Source: Candidatus Thiodiazotropha sp. LNASS1
GTDB lineage: Bacteria > Pseudomonadota > Gammaproteobacteria > Chromatiales > Chromatiaceae
Direction of reading: 5' to 3'
Assembly: GCF_964212655.1 (NCBI RefSeq)
Contig: NZ_OZ156465.1
Coordinates: forward strand, 62,001-126,000
Length of the DNA: 64,000 nt
Below are positions 1 through 9,311 of the stretch, in pieces; within the stretch, counting starts at the first letter, position 1, and the number at the start of each line of letters is the position of its first letter. A program made the position numbers and the translations under genes. The notes beneath the pieces were generated by a model, which was given only the letters and a program-made list of their open reading frames with translations, did not search any database and was not told the origin of the DNA.

Positions 1-1254
1 ATGCGGCAGGCTCTGCGCCAGGTGCGAGAGGTGCTGGGTGCGGACGCTGTCATTCTCTCCAACAAGAACGTGCAGGGCGGGATTGAACTGGTGGCTGCGG
101 CGGATTATGACGAATCCGCATTCAATGCTACCCAGCCAACCGCCATCGAACCCGCATCCCAATCACTGTCTGAAGACAGCACGACCCTGTCTGCTGCGGC
201 CAGGACAGCCTATGCAACCAGCAGCGATGTCGAACAATCTGTAAAACCCAAGCAGGATTATCAAGACACCAAATCAAGTCAGAGACAGGAGCAGCCCCGG
301 GTCGAATGGAGTCAGGATCCGGTATTGAGAGAGATGCGTCGGGAGATGCAGGCATTGCGACGGATGATGGAGAACGAACTCTCTGAGTTGACTTGGCGCG
401 ACCTTGGGCATCGTCGACCCCAGACACAGGATTTAATCCGCCGACTGATGGCATTGGGACTGGATACGGGTCACTGTAAGGAACTGGCATATCGTGTGGA
501 AGATGCCGAAACACCCGAACAGGCATGGCGTCAGGCCTTGACCCAGCTCGGTGCAGAAATACCGGTTATAAAAAAGGACCTGCTCGATGAAGGCGGCACC
601 CTTGCGCTGGTGGGACCAACCGGCGTCGGAAAGACCACCACCATTGCCAAGTTGGCTGCCAGATTCTGCCTGCGTCACGGCAATCGCCATCTTGCCCTGA
701 TTTCGGCCGACAGTTACCGGATCGGTGCTCAGGAGCAGCTACAAAACTATGGCCGAATCCTCGATGTGCCGGTTCGCAGCGTCACCTCACCGGAAGAGCT
801 CAACAATGCCCTGCATGCCTTCGCGGAAAAACGTTTGGTTTTGATAGATACCGCCGGTATGGGACAGAGAGACCTCAAGCTGACAGAACGCCTGGCGCTG
901 CTGCACAAGGGTAATCATCCCGTTAAATCTTTGTTGACCCTCTCCGCAACCACCCAACGCTCGGCCCTGAGTCACGCAATCCAAGCGTTCAATATCGTAA
1001 AACCTATTGGTGTCATCCTGACCAAGATGGATGAGGCCGCCTCGCTCGGGGGTGTGTTGTCCGCCGCTCTCGATGCAAAACTGCCGCTGGCCTTCGTGAC
1101 TGACGGTCAGCGGGTGCCGGAGGATATTCAAAACGCCCATGCAGACAGGTTGATGAAACAGGCAGTGGAGCTGTCCGAGCTGATGGGCAGCAGTCCGGAT
1201 GAGGAGTATCTGGCGATGGCTTTCGGGGGAATGAATGACTATGCACATGTCTGA
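1..1254 (+). CDS. flhF: Flagellar biosynthesis GTPase FlhF, 5'-truncated by window edge
   Basis: SRP-family GTPase that, with FlhG, places and counts polar flagella at the inner face of the membrane. The 417 residues visible contain a variable basic/acidic N-terminal part and a C-terminal NG domain: P-loop GPTGVGKTTT at about residues 205-214, a DTAG switch at about 283-286 and TKMD at about 341-344. The family usually starts with about ten residues (a K-R-F-type beta strand) before the MRQAL stretch seen here, so the ATG at base 1 is most likely an internal Met and the true start lies upstream. The end overlaps flhG by 20 bases, indicating translational coupling. Identification is secure; only the start is missing. 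Confidence 0.95.
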   Translation: MRQALRQVREVLGADAVILSNKNVQGGIELVAAADYDESAFNATQPTAIEPASQSLSEDSTTLSAAARTAYATSSDVEQSVKPKQDYQDTKSSQRQEQPRVEWSQDPVLREMRREMQALRRMMENELSELTWRDLGHRRPQTQDLIRRLMALGLDTGHCKELAYRVEDAETPEQAWRQALTQLGAEIPVIKKDLLDEGGTLALVGPTGVGKTTTIAKLAARFCLRHGNRHLALISADSYRIGAQEQLQNYGRILDVPVRSVTSPEELNNALHAFAEKRLVLIDTAGMGQRDLKLTERLALLHKGNHPVKSLLTLSATTQRSALSHAIQAFNIVKPIGVILTKMDEAASLGGVLSAALDAKLPLAFVTDGQRVPEDIQNAHADRLMKQAVELSELMGSSPDEEYLAMAFGGMNDYAHV

Positions 1255-2122
1255 ACAGATCGAAGATCAGGCGACAGGGTTACGCAGGATGATCAACCCG
1301 GAACCAGTGAGAGTGATTGCGGTCACCGGTGGTAAAGGGGGGGTTGGAAAAACCAGTATATCAGCCAATCTGGGCGTTGCCTTCGCCGAACTCGGCCGTC
1401 GGGTAATGCTGCTCGATGCCGATCTGGGACTGGCAAACCTGGATGTGATCCTCGGTTTGCATGCGGAGCGAAATCTCTCCCATGTCATGCAGGGTGAATG
1501 CTCTCTGGAAGATGTCATGGTGACCGGGCCCAAAGGCATGAGGGTCGTGCCAGGCGCTTCCGGAATCCAGCATATGGCTGAAATGACACCCGCCGAGAAT
1601 GCCGGATTGATCCATGCCTTCAGCGAAGTGGCCAATGATGTGGACGTTTTGTTGATCGACACGGCTGCCGGTATTTCCGATCTGGTGATCAGTTTCAGTC
1701 GTGCGGCACAGGAACAGATTGTTGTGGTATGTGATGAGCCTGCATCCATCACGGACGCTTATGCGATTATCAAGTTACTGAACCGGGAACACGGAATCAG
1801 TCGTTTCCGTATCCTGGCGAATATGGTGAAGAGCGTGCAGGAGGGGCGGGACCTTTACAATAAAATGTGCCGGGTAACCGATCAATACCTGGACGTTATG
1901 CTGAACTATATGGGCAGCATCCCATATGACGAACAACTGCGGAAGGCTGTAAGAAGTCAAAAACCCGTAGTCGAGGCCTATCCGCGCTCACGAGTATCAC
2001 AGGCATTCAAGAATTTGGCCAAAAAGGCCGATAACTGGCCTGTACCCTCGGGTGTCAGCGGTGATTTGCAGTTTTTCGTCGAGCGATTGATCCAATTTTC
2101 TAGCCAATACGGGGAGATATGA
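1235..2122 (+). CDS. flhG: Flagellar number regulator FlhG (FleN), MinD-like ATPase
   Basis: MinD/ParA-type ATPase that limits flagellar number, antagonises FlhF and, in pseudomonads, dampens the master regulator FleQ. The deviant Walker A GGKGGVGKT is at residues 32-40, followed by the DADLGLANLD box and the LIDTAAG Walker B segment. Length 295 residues is normal for the family. Starts at 1235, 1241 or 1247 are all possible within the flhF overlap; none changes the folded domain. Its stop overlaps the first codon of fliA. The flhF-flhG-fliA order is the standard polar-flagellum arrangement of gammaproteobacteria. Confidence 0.95.
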   Translation: MTMHMSEQIEDQATGLRRMINPEPVRVIAVTGGKGGVGKTSISANLGVAFAELGRRVMLLDADLGLANLDVILGLHAERNLSHVMQGECSLEDVMVTGPKGMRVVPGASGIQHMAEMTPAENAGLIHAFSEVANDVDVLLIDTAAGISDLVISFSRAAQEQIVVVCDEPASITDAYAIIKLLNREHGISRFRILANMVKSVQEGRDLYNKMCRVTDQYLDVMLNYMGSIPYDEQLRKAVRSQKPVVEAYPRSRVSQAFKNLAKKADNWPVPSGVSGDLQFFVERLIQFSSQYGEI

Positions 2123-2871
2123 CGGTGAGCGGTTTAGCGACATACACCGCCATGCAGCAACAACAGAACTTTGATGATCTGGTGGATCAACATGCCGGAC
2201 TGGTGAAAAGGATTGCCTATCACTTGATGAATCGGCTGCCACCGAATGTTCAGGCGGATGATCTGATTCAGGCGGGGATGCTGGGTCTGCTCGAGGCGAG
2301 TAGAAACTATGATCCCACGCAGGGCGCCAGTTTTGAGACCTATGCGGGTATCCGCATTCGCGGCGCAATGCTGGACGAGATCCGGCGCAGTGACTGGACG
2401 CCACGTTCTGTTCATCGCAAGGCACGCATGGTTGCAGAGGCGATGAGGGAAATCGAGAACAATGAAGGCCGAGACGCACGTGATGTGGAAGTGGCCGAGG
2501 CCTTGGGCATGAGCCTGGAGGACTATCACCAGATTCTGCGGGATTCGACAGGATGCCGCATATTCAGTCTGGATGAGTTGACTGCAGTGAGTGATGGCTT
2601 TCCTGTTGCACGGGAAGGGCCAGCAGATACTCCGTTTGACGGTTTACAGAAAGATGCCTTCAAGAAGGCATTGGCGGAAGCAATTGCCGGTTTGCCTGAT
2701 CGCGAACGGCTGGTTATTGCCATGTATTACGATGATGAGATGAATCTTCGTGAGATAGGGCATGTACTGGGTGTCAGTGAGTCCAGGGTTTGCCAAATAC
2801 ACAGTCAGGCCACGCTGCGTTTGCGGTCGCGTTTGACAGATTGGCTCTCATTGGTACATGACGAAGAGTAA
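2119..2871 (+). CDS. fliA: RNA polymerase sigma-28 factor FliA
   Basis: Sigma factor for late flagellar and chemotaxis promoters. The protein shows region 2 (DDLIQAGMLGLLEA, then YAGIRIRGAMLDEIR), region 3, and a C-terminal region 4 helix-turn-helix (NLREIGHVLGVSESRVCQIH). Its 250 residues match the family. The start at 2119 overlaps flhG by four bases; the ATG at 2152 (MQQQQNF) is a plausible alternative that would give the more usual N-terminus. In related bacteria the anti-sigma factor FlgM controls it; flgM is not in this window. cheY follows after about 55 bases. Confidence 0.95.
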   Translation: MTVSGLATYTAMQQQQNFDDLVDQHAGLVKRIAYHLMNRLPPNVQADDLIQAGMLGLLEASRNYDPTQGASFETYAGIRIRGAMLDEIRRSDWTPRSVHRKARMVAEAMREIENNEGRDARDVEVAEALGMSLEDYHQILRDSTGCRIFSLDELTAVSDGFPVAREGPADTPFDGLQKDAFKKALAEAIAGLPDRERLVIAMYYDDEMNLREIGHVLGVSESRVCQIHSQATLRLRSRLTDWLSLVHDEE

Positions 2872-2926
2872 TGGTTGGCCTGTGATCTGCTGATTGGTTA
2901 TCAGCGGTAACAGGATGGAGGTAGCA

Positions 2927-3310
2927 TTGGACAAGAATATGAAGATCCTCATTGTGGACGATTTTTCCACCATGCGGCGAATTATCAAGAATCTATTGCG
3001 CGATCTTGGGTTTAACAACACCCAGGAAGCGGATGATGGTCTTACCGCGCTACCTATGTTACAGAGCGGGAATTTCGATTTTCTCGTTTCAGACTGGAAT
3101 ATGCCGGGGATGACCGGTATCGATCTGCTGAAAGCCGTAAGGGCCGATGACAAGTTGGCCGCATTGCCGGTATTGATGGTGACGGCGGAGTCGAAACGAG
3201 AGCAGATCATAGAAGCGGCGCAGGCAGGTGTGAATGGCTATGTCGTCAAACCATTCACCGCCACGACCTTGGAAGAGAAGATCAATAAGATCTTCGAACG
3301 CGTGGGTTAA
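2927..3310 (+). CDS. cheY: Chemotaxis response regulator CheY (TTG start)
   Basis: Single-domain receiver that, when phosphorylated by CheA, binds the flagellar switch protein FliM. Reading from a TTG at 2927 gives 127 residues that align end to end with E. coli CheY: acidic pair D11/D12, phospho-acceptor D56 (SDWNMPG), T86, and K108 in VVKPF. A GGAGG ribosome-binding site at 2917-2921 lies five bases before this TTG. The in-frame ATG at 2915 overlaps that site and would add four residues with no ribosome-binding site of its own, so TTG is the better start. Followed 25 bases later by cheZ. Confidence 0.93.
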   Translation: MDKNMKILIVDDFSTMRRIIKNLLRDLGFNNTQEADDGLTALPMLQSGNFDFLVSDWNMPGMTGIDLLKAVRADDKLAALPVLMVTAESKREQIIEAAQAGVNGYVVKPFTATTLEEKINKIFERVG

Positions 3311-3335
3311 GTTGAGACTGGGCCGGGAGTAGAAA

Positions 3336-4070
3336 ATGGGACAACCAGATAACCAACAACGATTAGAGATTGCAAAGTCCCTCGTTATCAGCCTGGAAGC
3401 CGGTGATGATGCGGAATCCGAGCGTTTGATTTCAAGTCTGACGCCGGCAGAGAAAAATGATGACCTGTTTCAAGAGGTGGGTCGTCTCACACGTGAACTG
3501 CATGATGCCATAAACGGCTTCCTGCTCGATGCCCGTATCTCTGACATGACGAATGTGGAGATACCCGATGCCAAGGAGCGGCTCACCTATGTCATTACCA
3601 TGACCGAGCAATCCGCAAATCGCACCTTGACAGCGGTTGAACAGAGTATCCCGCTGATTGAGAAGATCGAACAACAGTCTGCAGAACTCGCAGAGCAGTG
3701 GGACAAACTGCGTTCCCGACTGCTCAATAAAGATGATTTCAAAGAGCTTAGTGGCGCACTTTCGAGTTTTTTACAAACCACCGGGACGGATGCCGGTGAG
3801 CTGCATAAGAACCTTTCGGAAGTGCTGTTGGCTCAGGATTTTCAGGATCTCACTGGTCAAATCATTCGCAAGGTCATCACCCTGGTCCATGATGTTGAAG
3901 AGAAACTTGTCATGCTGGTGCGTATTACCGGTAGCAAGCTGGACGATCCTGATCAGAAAAAAGATGTTAAAGAAGAGCTTGCAGGACCGGCTATTCCAGG
4001 GCTGGATCAGGGAGACCAAGTGACAAGTCAGGACGATGTGGACGATCTGCTCTCCAGCCTGGGATTTTAG
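3336..4070 (+). CDS. cheZ: CheY-P phosphatase CheZ
   Basis: Protein phosphatase that removes the phosphate from CheY and ends the tumble/reversal signal. The 244-residue protein is mostly helical. The catalytic signature DFQDLTGQ is at about residues 168-175, giving D171 and Q175 as equivalents of the E. coli D143/Q147 pair. The last 14 residues (acidic, DDVDDLLSSLGF) form the classic C-terminal CheY-docking helix. It sits between cheY and cheA, and its docking peptide resembles repeats found in the CheA linker. Confidence 0.95.
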   Translation: MGQPDNQQRLEIAKSLVISLEAGDDAESERLISSLTPAEKNDDLFQEVGRLTRELHDAINGFLLDARISDMTNVEIPDAKERLTYVITMTEQSANRTLTAVEQSIPLIEKIEQQSAELAEQWDKLRSRLLNKDDFKELSGALSSFLQTTGTDAGELHKNLSEVLLAQDFQDLTGQIIRKVITLVHDVEEKLVMLVRITGSKLDDPDQKKDVKEELAGPAIPGLDQGDQVTSQDDVDDLLSSLGF

Positions 4071-4141
4071 TTATACAGGTAAGGACCGATATAGATTTCA
4101 ACAACATTCGGTAAAGTTCGGTGATCTACCGGGAGCATTAG

Positions 4142-6448
4142 ATGAGCATCGATGTCAACGACGAAATCCTTCAGGATTTTCTGGTCGAGGCTGGAGAGAT
4201 ACTTGAGCTGCTTAGTGAGCAGTTAGTGGATCTAGAGCAGCAACCTGATGATTTCGATCTGCTGAATGCCGTTTTTAGAGGCTTTCACACCATTAAGGGT
4301 GGTGCCGGGTTTCTATCAATAGATCCCTTGGTGGAGGTTTGCCACCGGGCTGAGGATGTCTTCAATATACTGCGCCAGGGGCAACGCAGTGTGGGTCCGG
4401 ATTTAATGGACTCCGTGCTCGAAGTGCTTGATATTGTCAATGCCATGTTCGAGCAGGTGCGCGAAGGCGTCATGCCGGAACACGCGGACCGGGATCTGAT
4501 CGAGCGACTCAACCGTTATGCCGTGCCGGAAGGCGAAAAGGAAGAGGTTGAGGAGGAAGAGGTTGCGGAGTCAGTTGAAACAGTCACTCAGGACGAGCAA
4601 GCACCTGTAACCGATACAGAGGTGTCGACGCAACCCGAACCACCTGCGGTGAAAGAGCAATCCTCGTCCAATGAGATCAGTGATAACGATTTCGAAACAC
4701 TGCTGGATGCCATCCAGGAACCCGCCCCAGCCGGCAAAGACGACAATATCACAGAGGATGAGTTTGAAGATCTGCTGGATGAATTGCACGGCAAGGGCAA
4801 ATTCACCGGCAAGCCACCGGCACAAACCAAGGCAGAAAAATCTGCGGCATCCGACGACATCTCAGAGGATGAGTTCGAGGCCCTGCTCGATGAGATACAT
4901 GGTGAGGGCAAATTCAGCCCTGATAAGCTGAGCAAGGAGGAAGCGACCGCCAAGGATACGGTTAAACCGAAAGTAGCGGATAAACCTCCTGCTGGCGACG
5001 ACGAAATCTCCGAAGATGAATTTGAGGATCTACTGGACCAGATCCACGGTTCGGGGAAATTTGATCCGAACAAGATTAAGCCGGATGACGCGGCCAAGGA
5101 TAAAAAAGCTAAAAAAGCGGGACAGCCGGCGCAAAAGGCATCCCCTAAGAGCACGGCCAAACCAGCGAAAAAGCCGGCGGCTAAGGCAAAAACCAAACCA
5201 GCCAAAAAAGCTGCCGCAGAAGCGAAACCGAAAGCAGCGCCCAAGCAACCCAAGGCTGCCGCCAGCAAGCCTGCAGCCGAAACCTCTGTCCGTGTGGATA
5301 CCCAAAGGCTCGACGATATCATGAATATGGTGGGTGAGCTGGTGCTGGTGCGTAACCGACTGGCGACACTGAAGGCCACCATGAACGATGAGGATGTGGC
5401 CAACGCGGTGGGTAATCTGGATGTGGTGACTTCCGATCTGCAATTGGCAGTCATGAAGACACGGATGCAGCCGATTAAAAAGGTCTTCGGGCGATTTCCC
5501 CGGGTGGTGCGTGATCTGGCGCGGAGTCTGAAAAAGGAGATCGATCTCGAAATGGTGGGTGAGGACACCGATCTTGATAAAAATCTTGTCGAGGCCTTGG
5601 CCGATCCCCTGGTCCATCTGGTACGCAATTCGGTAGATCATGGCATCGAGCTGCCGGATGAACGTGAGGAGAAGGGCAAGCCGAGGCGGGGCAGGGTGGT
5701 ACTGTCCGCTGCCCAGGAAGGTGATCACATTCTGCTTTCCATCGCCGATGACGGTAAAGGCATGGATCCGGAAGTGCTGCGCAAAAAGGCTGTAGAGAAA
5801 GGCATGATGGATAGCGAGGCGGCCGCCCGTCTTGACGACAAGGAGTGTTTCAATCTTATTTTTGCACCTGGATTTTCCACAAAAACCGAAATCTCCGACG
5901 TCTCGGGGCGTGGTGTCGGCATGGATGTGGTGAAGACCCGGATTGCCCAGATGAACGGTTCGGTTGAGATCGATTCCGAATGGGGCCAGGGCAGCATCAT
6001 TATAATCAAACTGCCCCTGACGCTGGCAATACTGCCCACTTTGATGGTGGTCTTGGGACAGCAACCCTTCGCACTGCCCCTGGCCAGTGTGGTTGAAATA
6101 TTCAATCTCAATCTGAAACGCACCAATGTGGTGGATGGCCAGCTGACTATCATGGTTCGCGAGCGCGCTCTGCCACTCTTCTATCTGCGTAACTGGCTGA
6201 TTCCGGACAAACCGATCAGTGATGAAGACAGGTCAAAAGGACATGTTGTGATCGTCAATGTAGGAAATATCCAGGTCGGTCTGGTAGTCGACCACCTGAT
6301 CGGTCAGGAAGAGGTTGTGATCAAACCACTCGGCGCACTTCTGCAGGGCCTGGACGGTATGGCCGGCGCCACAATCACCGGTGACGGTAAAATAGCCCTG
6401 ATCGTGGATGTGCCCGGTTTGATGCGCAAGTATGCCAAGAAGTATTAG
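4142..6448 (+). CDS. cheA: Chemotaxis histidine kinase CheA with repeat-bearing linker
   Basis: Kinase of the receptor array that phosphorylates CheY and CheB. Domain order in 768 residues: Hpt (P1) with H49 in FHTIKGG; a long acidic linker with four similar motifs (about 177-191, 201-216, 239-254, 287-303; consensus I-S/T-E-D-E-F-E-x-LLD); a Lys/Ala/Pro-rich stretch (about 315-380); P3 dimerisation helices (VDTQRLDDIMNMVGEL); HATPase with NSVDHG and ADDGKGMD boxes; and a CheW-like P5. A conventional globular P2 domain is not evident. Start at 4142 is an ATG with an upstream GGGAG. Activity is expected because H49 and all ATP boxes are present. Confidence 0.95.
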   Translation: MSIDVNDEILQDFLVEAGEILELLSEQLVDLEQQPDDFDLLNAVFRGFHTIKGGAGFLSIDPLVEVCHRAEDVFNILRQGQRSVGPDLMDSVLEVLDIVNAMFEQVREGVMPEHADRDLIERLNRYAVPEGEKEEVEEEEVAESVETVTQDEQAPVTDTEVSTQPEPPAVKEQSSSNEISDNDFETLLDAIQEPAPAGKDDNITEDEFEDLLDELHGKGKFTGKPPAQTKAEKSAASDDISEDEFEALLDEIHGEGKFSPDKLSKEEATAKDTVKPKVADKPPAGDDEISEDEFEDLLDQIHGSGKFDPNKIKPDDAAKDKKAKKAGQPAQKASPKSTAKPAKKPAAKAKTKPAKKAAAEAKPKAAPKQPKAAASKPAAETSVRVDTQRLDDIMNMVGELVLVRNRLATLKATMNDEDVANAVGNLDVVTSDLQLAVMKTRMQPIKKVFGRFPRVVRDLARSLKKEIDLEMVGEDTDLDKNLVEALADPLVHLVRNSVDHGIELPDEREEKGKPRRGRVVLSAAQEGDHILLSIADDGKGMDPEVLRKKAVEKGMMDSEAAARLDDKECFNLIFAPGFSTKTEISDVSGRGVGMDVVKTRIAQMNGSVEIDSEWGQGSIIIIKLPLTLAILPTLMVVLGQQPFALPLASVVEIFNLNLKRTNVVDGQLTIMVRERALPLFYLRNWLIPDKPISDEDRSKGHVVIVNVGNIQVGLVVDHLIGQEEVVIKPLGALLQGLDGMAGATITGDGKIALIVDVPGLMRKYAKKY

Positions 6449-6559
6449 GGCCGATTGGAATAGTGATAACAGGCCCGAATACATCCAGGCCGTTTCAGTT
6501 GAGCTTAAAGGGAACGAGCAAGATGGCCGGCAGCCCTGCTCACATACAAAGCGAAAAGA

Positions 6560-7633
6560 GTGAAAAATCGGATAATGGGCGCCAAACTGAAAGTACTGAT
6601 TGTTGATGATTCAGCTTTCTTTCGAAACCGGATCACTGCGGCATTGTCGCAGGCGGATGATATCGAGATCGTCGGTATTGCAGCAGATGGCAAGGAAGCC
6701 ATTGAGCGTGCCCGGCGACTAAAGCCCGATGTGATAACCATGGATGTGGAGATGCCCGTAGTTGATGGTATCTCTGCAGTACGCAAAATCATGGCGGAGA
6801 CGCCAACGCGAATCCTGATGTTCTCCGCCCTGACAAAGGAGGGTGCCAAGGAGACATTGGACGCTTTGGATGCGGGGGCAATGGATTTTCTGCCCAAGGA
6901 TATGAGCAATCTCGGCAGTGGTGTGGAAGAGGCCAACAAACAGCTGCTGGAGCGTGTCAGGGCAGTAGGTCAATCACGACTGAGCAGTGTGCGAAGCGTC
7001 CTCGGCGGCCACTCTCATGCCAGTCGCACGTCCAAATTGGCACCTTCTTCGATTACCGCCGGGCGGAAACCCGAGCTTCTGGCAATCGGCGCATCCACGG
7101 GTGGACCGGTGGCATTGCGCCAGGTATTAAGCGCATTACCGCGCAACTATCCATTGCCGATTGTCGTGGCGGTACATATGCCTGGCAGCTTCACCGGTGC
7201 TTACGCGGAACGATTGAATACCGTGTGTTCAATCAAAGTCAAAGAGGCAACCGATCGAGACATGCTGATTGCAGGTCAATGTCTGGTCGCCCCGGGTGGG
7301 AAGCAACTGAAGGTGGAGCGTGGGCCCTCACAATACCAGGTGCGGATTACCGATCCGCTGCCCAACCAGATTTACCATCCCAGCGTGGATTTGATGCTCT
7401 CTTCGGTCGCCGAAAGCTACCGTGAGCGGGCCTTGGGCGTGATCCTGACCGGGATGGGGGCGGATGGTTTGCAGGGCGCCAAAAAGTTGAAACAGGCGGG
7501 TTCAAGTCTATGGAGCCAGGATCAACAGAGTTGTGTTGTCTACGGTATGCCCCAAGCTGTCGAAAAAGCCGGTCTGTCTGACCGGGTAGTGGCGCTTGAT
7601 GAGATTGGGCCGCTTTTAGCGAGGTTATCCTAG
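6560..7633 (+). CDS. cheB: Protein-glutamate methylesterase CheB
   Basis: Response regulator with methylesterase activity that demethylates and deamidates chemoreceptors during adaptation. The N-terminal receiver (VDDSAFFR, phospho-acceptor in ITMDVEMPVVDG, K in LPKDM) is joined by a variable linker to the catalytic domain with the Ser of GASTGG, the His of VAVHMPG and the Asp of LTGMGADG. Length 357 is typical. The GTG at 6560 and the ATG at 6575 are both possible starts; family N-termini favour the ATG. cheR is not in the window, so the methyltransferase must be encoded elsewhere. Confidence 0.94.
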   Translation: MKNRIMGAKLKVLIVDDSAFFRNRITAALSQADDIEIVGIAADGKEAIERARRLKPDVITMDVEMPVVDGISAVRKIMAETPTRILMFSALTKEGAKETLDALDAGAMDFLPKDMSNLGSGVEEANKQLLERVRAVGQSRLSSVRSVLGGHSHASRTSKLAPSSITAGRKPELLAIGASTGGPVALRQVLSALPRNYPLPIVVAVHMPGSFTGAYAERLNTVCSIKVKEATDRDMLIAGQCLVAPGGKQLKVERGPSQYQVRITDPLPNQIYHPSVDLMLSSVAESYRERALGVILTGMGADGLQGAKKLKQAGSSLWSQDQQSCVVYGMPQAVEKAGLSDRVVALDEIGPLLARLS

Positions 7634-7731
7634 GGCCTGTGTACGCTAACCAAACAGGCCCTGTTGGCAGATAGAACAATGTGCAAGATGAGCAGGGTTA
7701 ATAATAGGAATTTTGTGCCGATGAGAGTGTT

Positions 7732-8478
7732 ATGAGACTCGACTTTCTTAGCTTTATCGGAATTATCATCGCATTTCTCGCGATACTGGGCGGCAATTGG
7801 CTGGAGGGTGGTCATATAGACTCCCTGGTCAATGGCCCGGCCATGGTGATCGTGACCGGCGGCACCATCGGAGCCATATTGCTGCAGACGCCAGTACCGG
7901 TATTTTTGCATGCACTGCGTCTCTCCGGCCGGGTATTCTTGCCTGCCAGACTGGATATGCGCGCAACCATTGAGAAACTGGTGGCATGGAGCAATATCGC
8001 CAGAAAAGAGGGTTTACTGGGATTGGAGACCATTGCGGACGAAGAACCCGATCCTTTCATCCGTAAAGGCATGCAACTGCTTGTTGACGGCAGTGAACCC
8101 GAGAGCTTGCGGGATATACTGGAAATGGAAGTGGACGCAAGCGAACAGCACGATATCCAGGCGGCCAAGGTCTACGAAGGTATGGGGGGCTATTCTCCCA
8201 CGATCGGTATTATCGGTGCGGTTATGGGTCTTATCCATGTCATGCAGAATCTGGCGGACCCGAGCAAACTGGGCAGCGGTATCGCCACTGCATTCGTAGC
8301 AACTATCTATGGCGTCGGACTGGCCAATCTGTTTTTGCTGCCCATTGCGGCAAAATTGAAAACCCAGTCTGAGAACATCGCCAAATTCCGAGAGATGGTC
8401 ATCGAGGGTGTGATCGGTATCGCTGAAGGCGACAATCCCCGCAGTATTGAGACCAAGCTCAAGGGCTTTCTCCAATGA
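7732..8478 (+). CDS. motC: Flagellar stator protein MotC (MotA family)
   Basis: Proton-channel stator subunit of the MotA/PomA/TolQ-ExbB-related family; 248 residues with four expected membrane segments, two near the N-terminus (about 5-20 and 35-55) and two after a cytoplasmic loop that carries the rotor-contact charges. The segment YSPTIGIIGAVMGLIHVM is the conserved third transmembrane helix. Paired directly with motD, its stop overlapping the next start (ATGA). Location next to che genes rather than an isolated motAB pair matches the second stator set (MotCD) of Pseudomonas. Confidence 0.9.
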   Translation: MRLDFLSFIGIIIAFLAILGGNWLEGGHIDSLVNGPAMVIVTGGTIGAILLQTPVPVFLHALRLSGRVFLPARLDMRATIEKLVAWSNIARKEGLLGLETIADEEPDPFIRKGMQLLVDGSEPESLRDILEMEVDASEQHDIQAAKVYEGMGGYSPTIGIIGAVMGLIHVMQNLADPSKLGSGIATAFVATIYGVGLANLFLLPIAAKLKTQSENIAKFREMVIEGVIGIAEGDNPRSIETKLKGFLQ

Positions 8479-9311
8479 GCAAGCGACGCAAACGTAAACA
8501 GGAACATGTCAATCATGAGCGATGGATTGTCTCATATGCCGATTTCATTACCCTGCTGTTCGCCTTTTTCGTCGTCATGTACTCGATTTCCTCGGTCAAC
8601 GAGGGCAAATACAGGGTACTCTCGCAAACCCTCACAGAAGCCTTTCAGGAAAACAGTCGCAGTGTCGACCCGATACAGGTCGGTGAAATCAATCGCAATT
8701 CAGGCAATATGGCAGGTTTAGACCAGGATAACGCCCTGATCCAGACCGAACAGATTCAAGGGCCAGGCACCTATCAGGATCCGGGCCTGGATATGCACAA
8801 GATGCCCAACAACGAGACGCAACGGCTCAGTTTTCTTGCTGCCACCATCGAGGATATGTTGAGTGACTATGTCGATCAGGAACTGGTTGACGTCAGTTTC
8901 ACCGAGGACCGGGTGATCGTCAACATGAAGGACAAAATGCTGTTTCCCAGTGCCAGCGCCCATCTTTCGCGAGAGGCTGTGAAAGCACTCAGAAGTATCA
9001 GCCGGGTGTTGAATACCGTACCCAACCAGATACAGGTCGAAGGCAATACGGACAATCGTCCCATCAACACCAAGGAGTTTCCTTCAAACTGGGAGCTGTC
9101 CGCTGCCCGTGCGGCAAGCGTGGTCCATCTCATGACACGCATGGGAATCGGGGCGCAGCGCCTGTCGGCGGTGGGATATGCGGAGCATCGGCCGGTTGCG
9201 GATAACGGGACAGAGTCGGGGAGGGCGAAAAATCGCCGGGTTTCCCTGATTATCATGGGAATGAGCGGCGGTGAGGACCGGGTTATCGATCTCCCCACAG
9301 GTGGCCAATGA
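8475..9311 (+). CDS. motD: Flagellar stator protein MotD (MotB family, OmpA-like domain)
   Basis: Peptidoglycan-anchored stator subunit. A short basic N-terminus is followed by one membrane helix (about residues 15-37) containing the conserved proton-carrying Asp in SYADFITLLFAFFVVMYS, then a periplasmic linker and an OmpA-like peptidoglycan-binding domain (NTDNRPI, NWELSAARAASVVHLM). Length 278. Overlaps motC by four bases and parC by four bases, so the whole block is translationally coupled. Confidence 0.92.
   Translation: MSKRRKRKQEHVNHERWIVSYADFITLLFAFFVVMYSISSVNEGKYRVLSQTLTEAFQENSRSVDPIQVGEINRNSGNMAGLDQDNALIQTEQIQGPGTYQDPGLDMHKMPNNETQRLSFLAATIEDMLSDYVDQELVDVSFTEDRVIVNMKDKMLFPSASAHLSREAVKALRSISRVLNTVPNQIQVEGNTDNRPINTKEFPSNWELSAARAASVVHLMTRMGIGAQRLSAVGYAEHRPVADNGTESGRAKNRRVSLIIMGMSGGEDRVIDLPTGGQ

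Noticed and set aside
4588..6064. Long minus-strand frames opposite cheA
   Set aside because: Shadows caused by the Lys/Ala/Glu-rich codon pattern of the CheA linker; no ribosome-binding site or domain.
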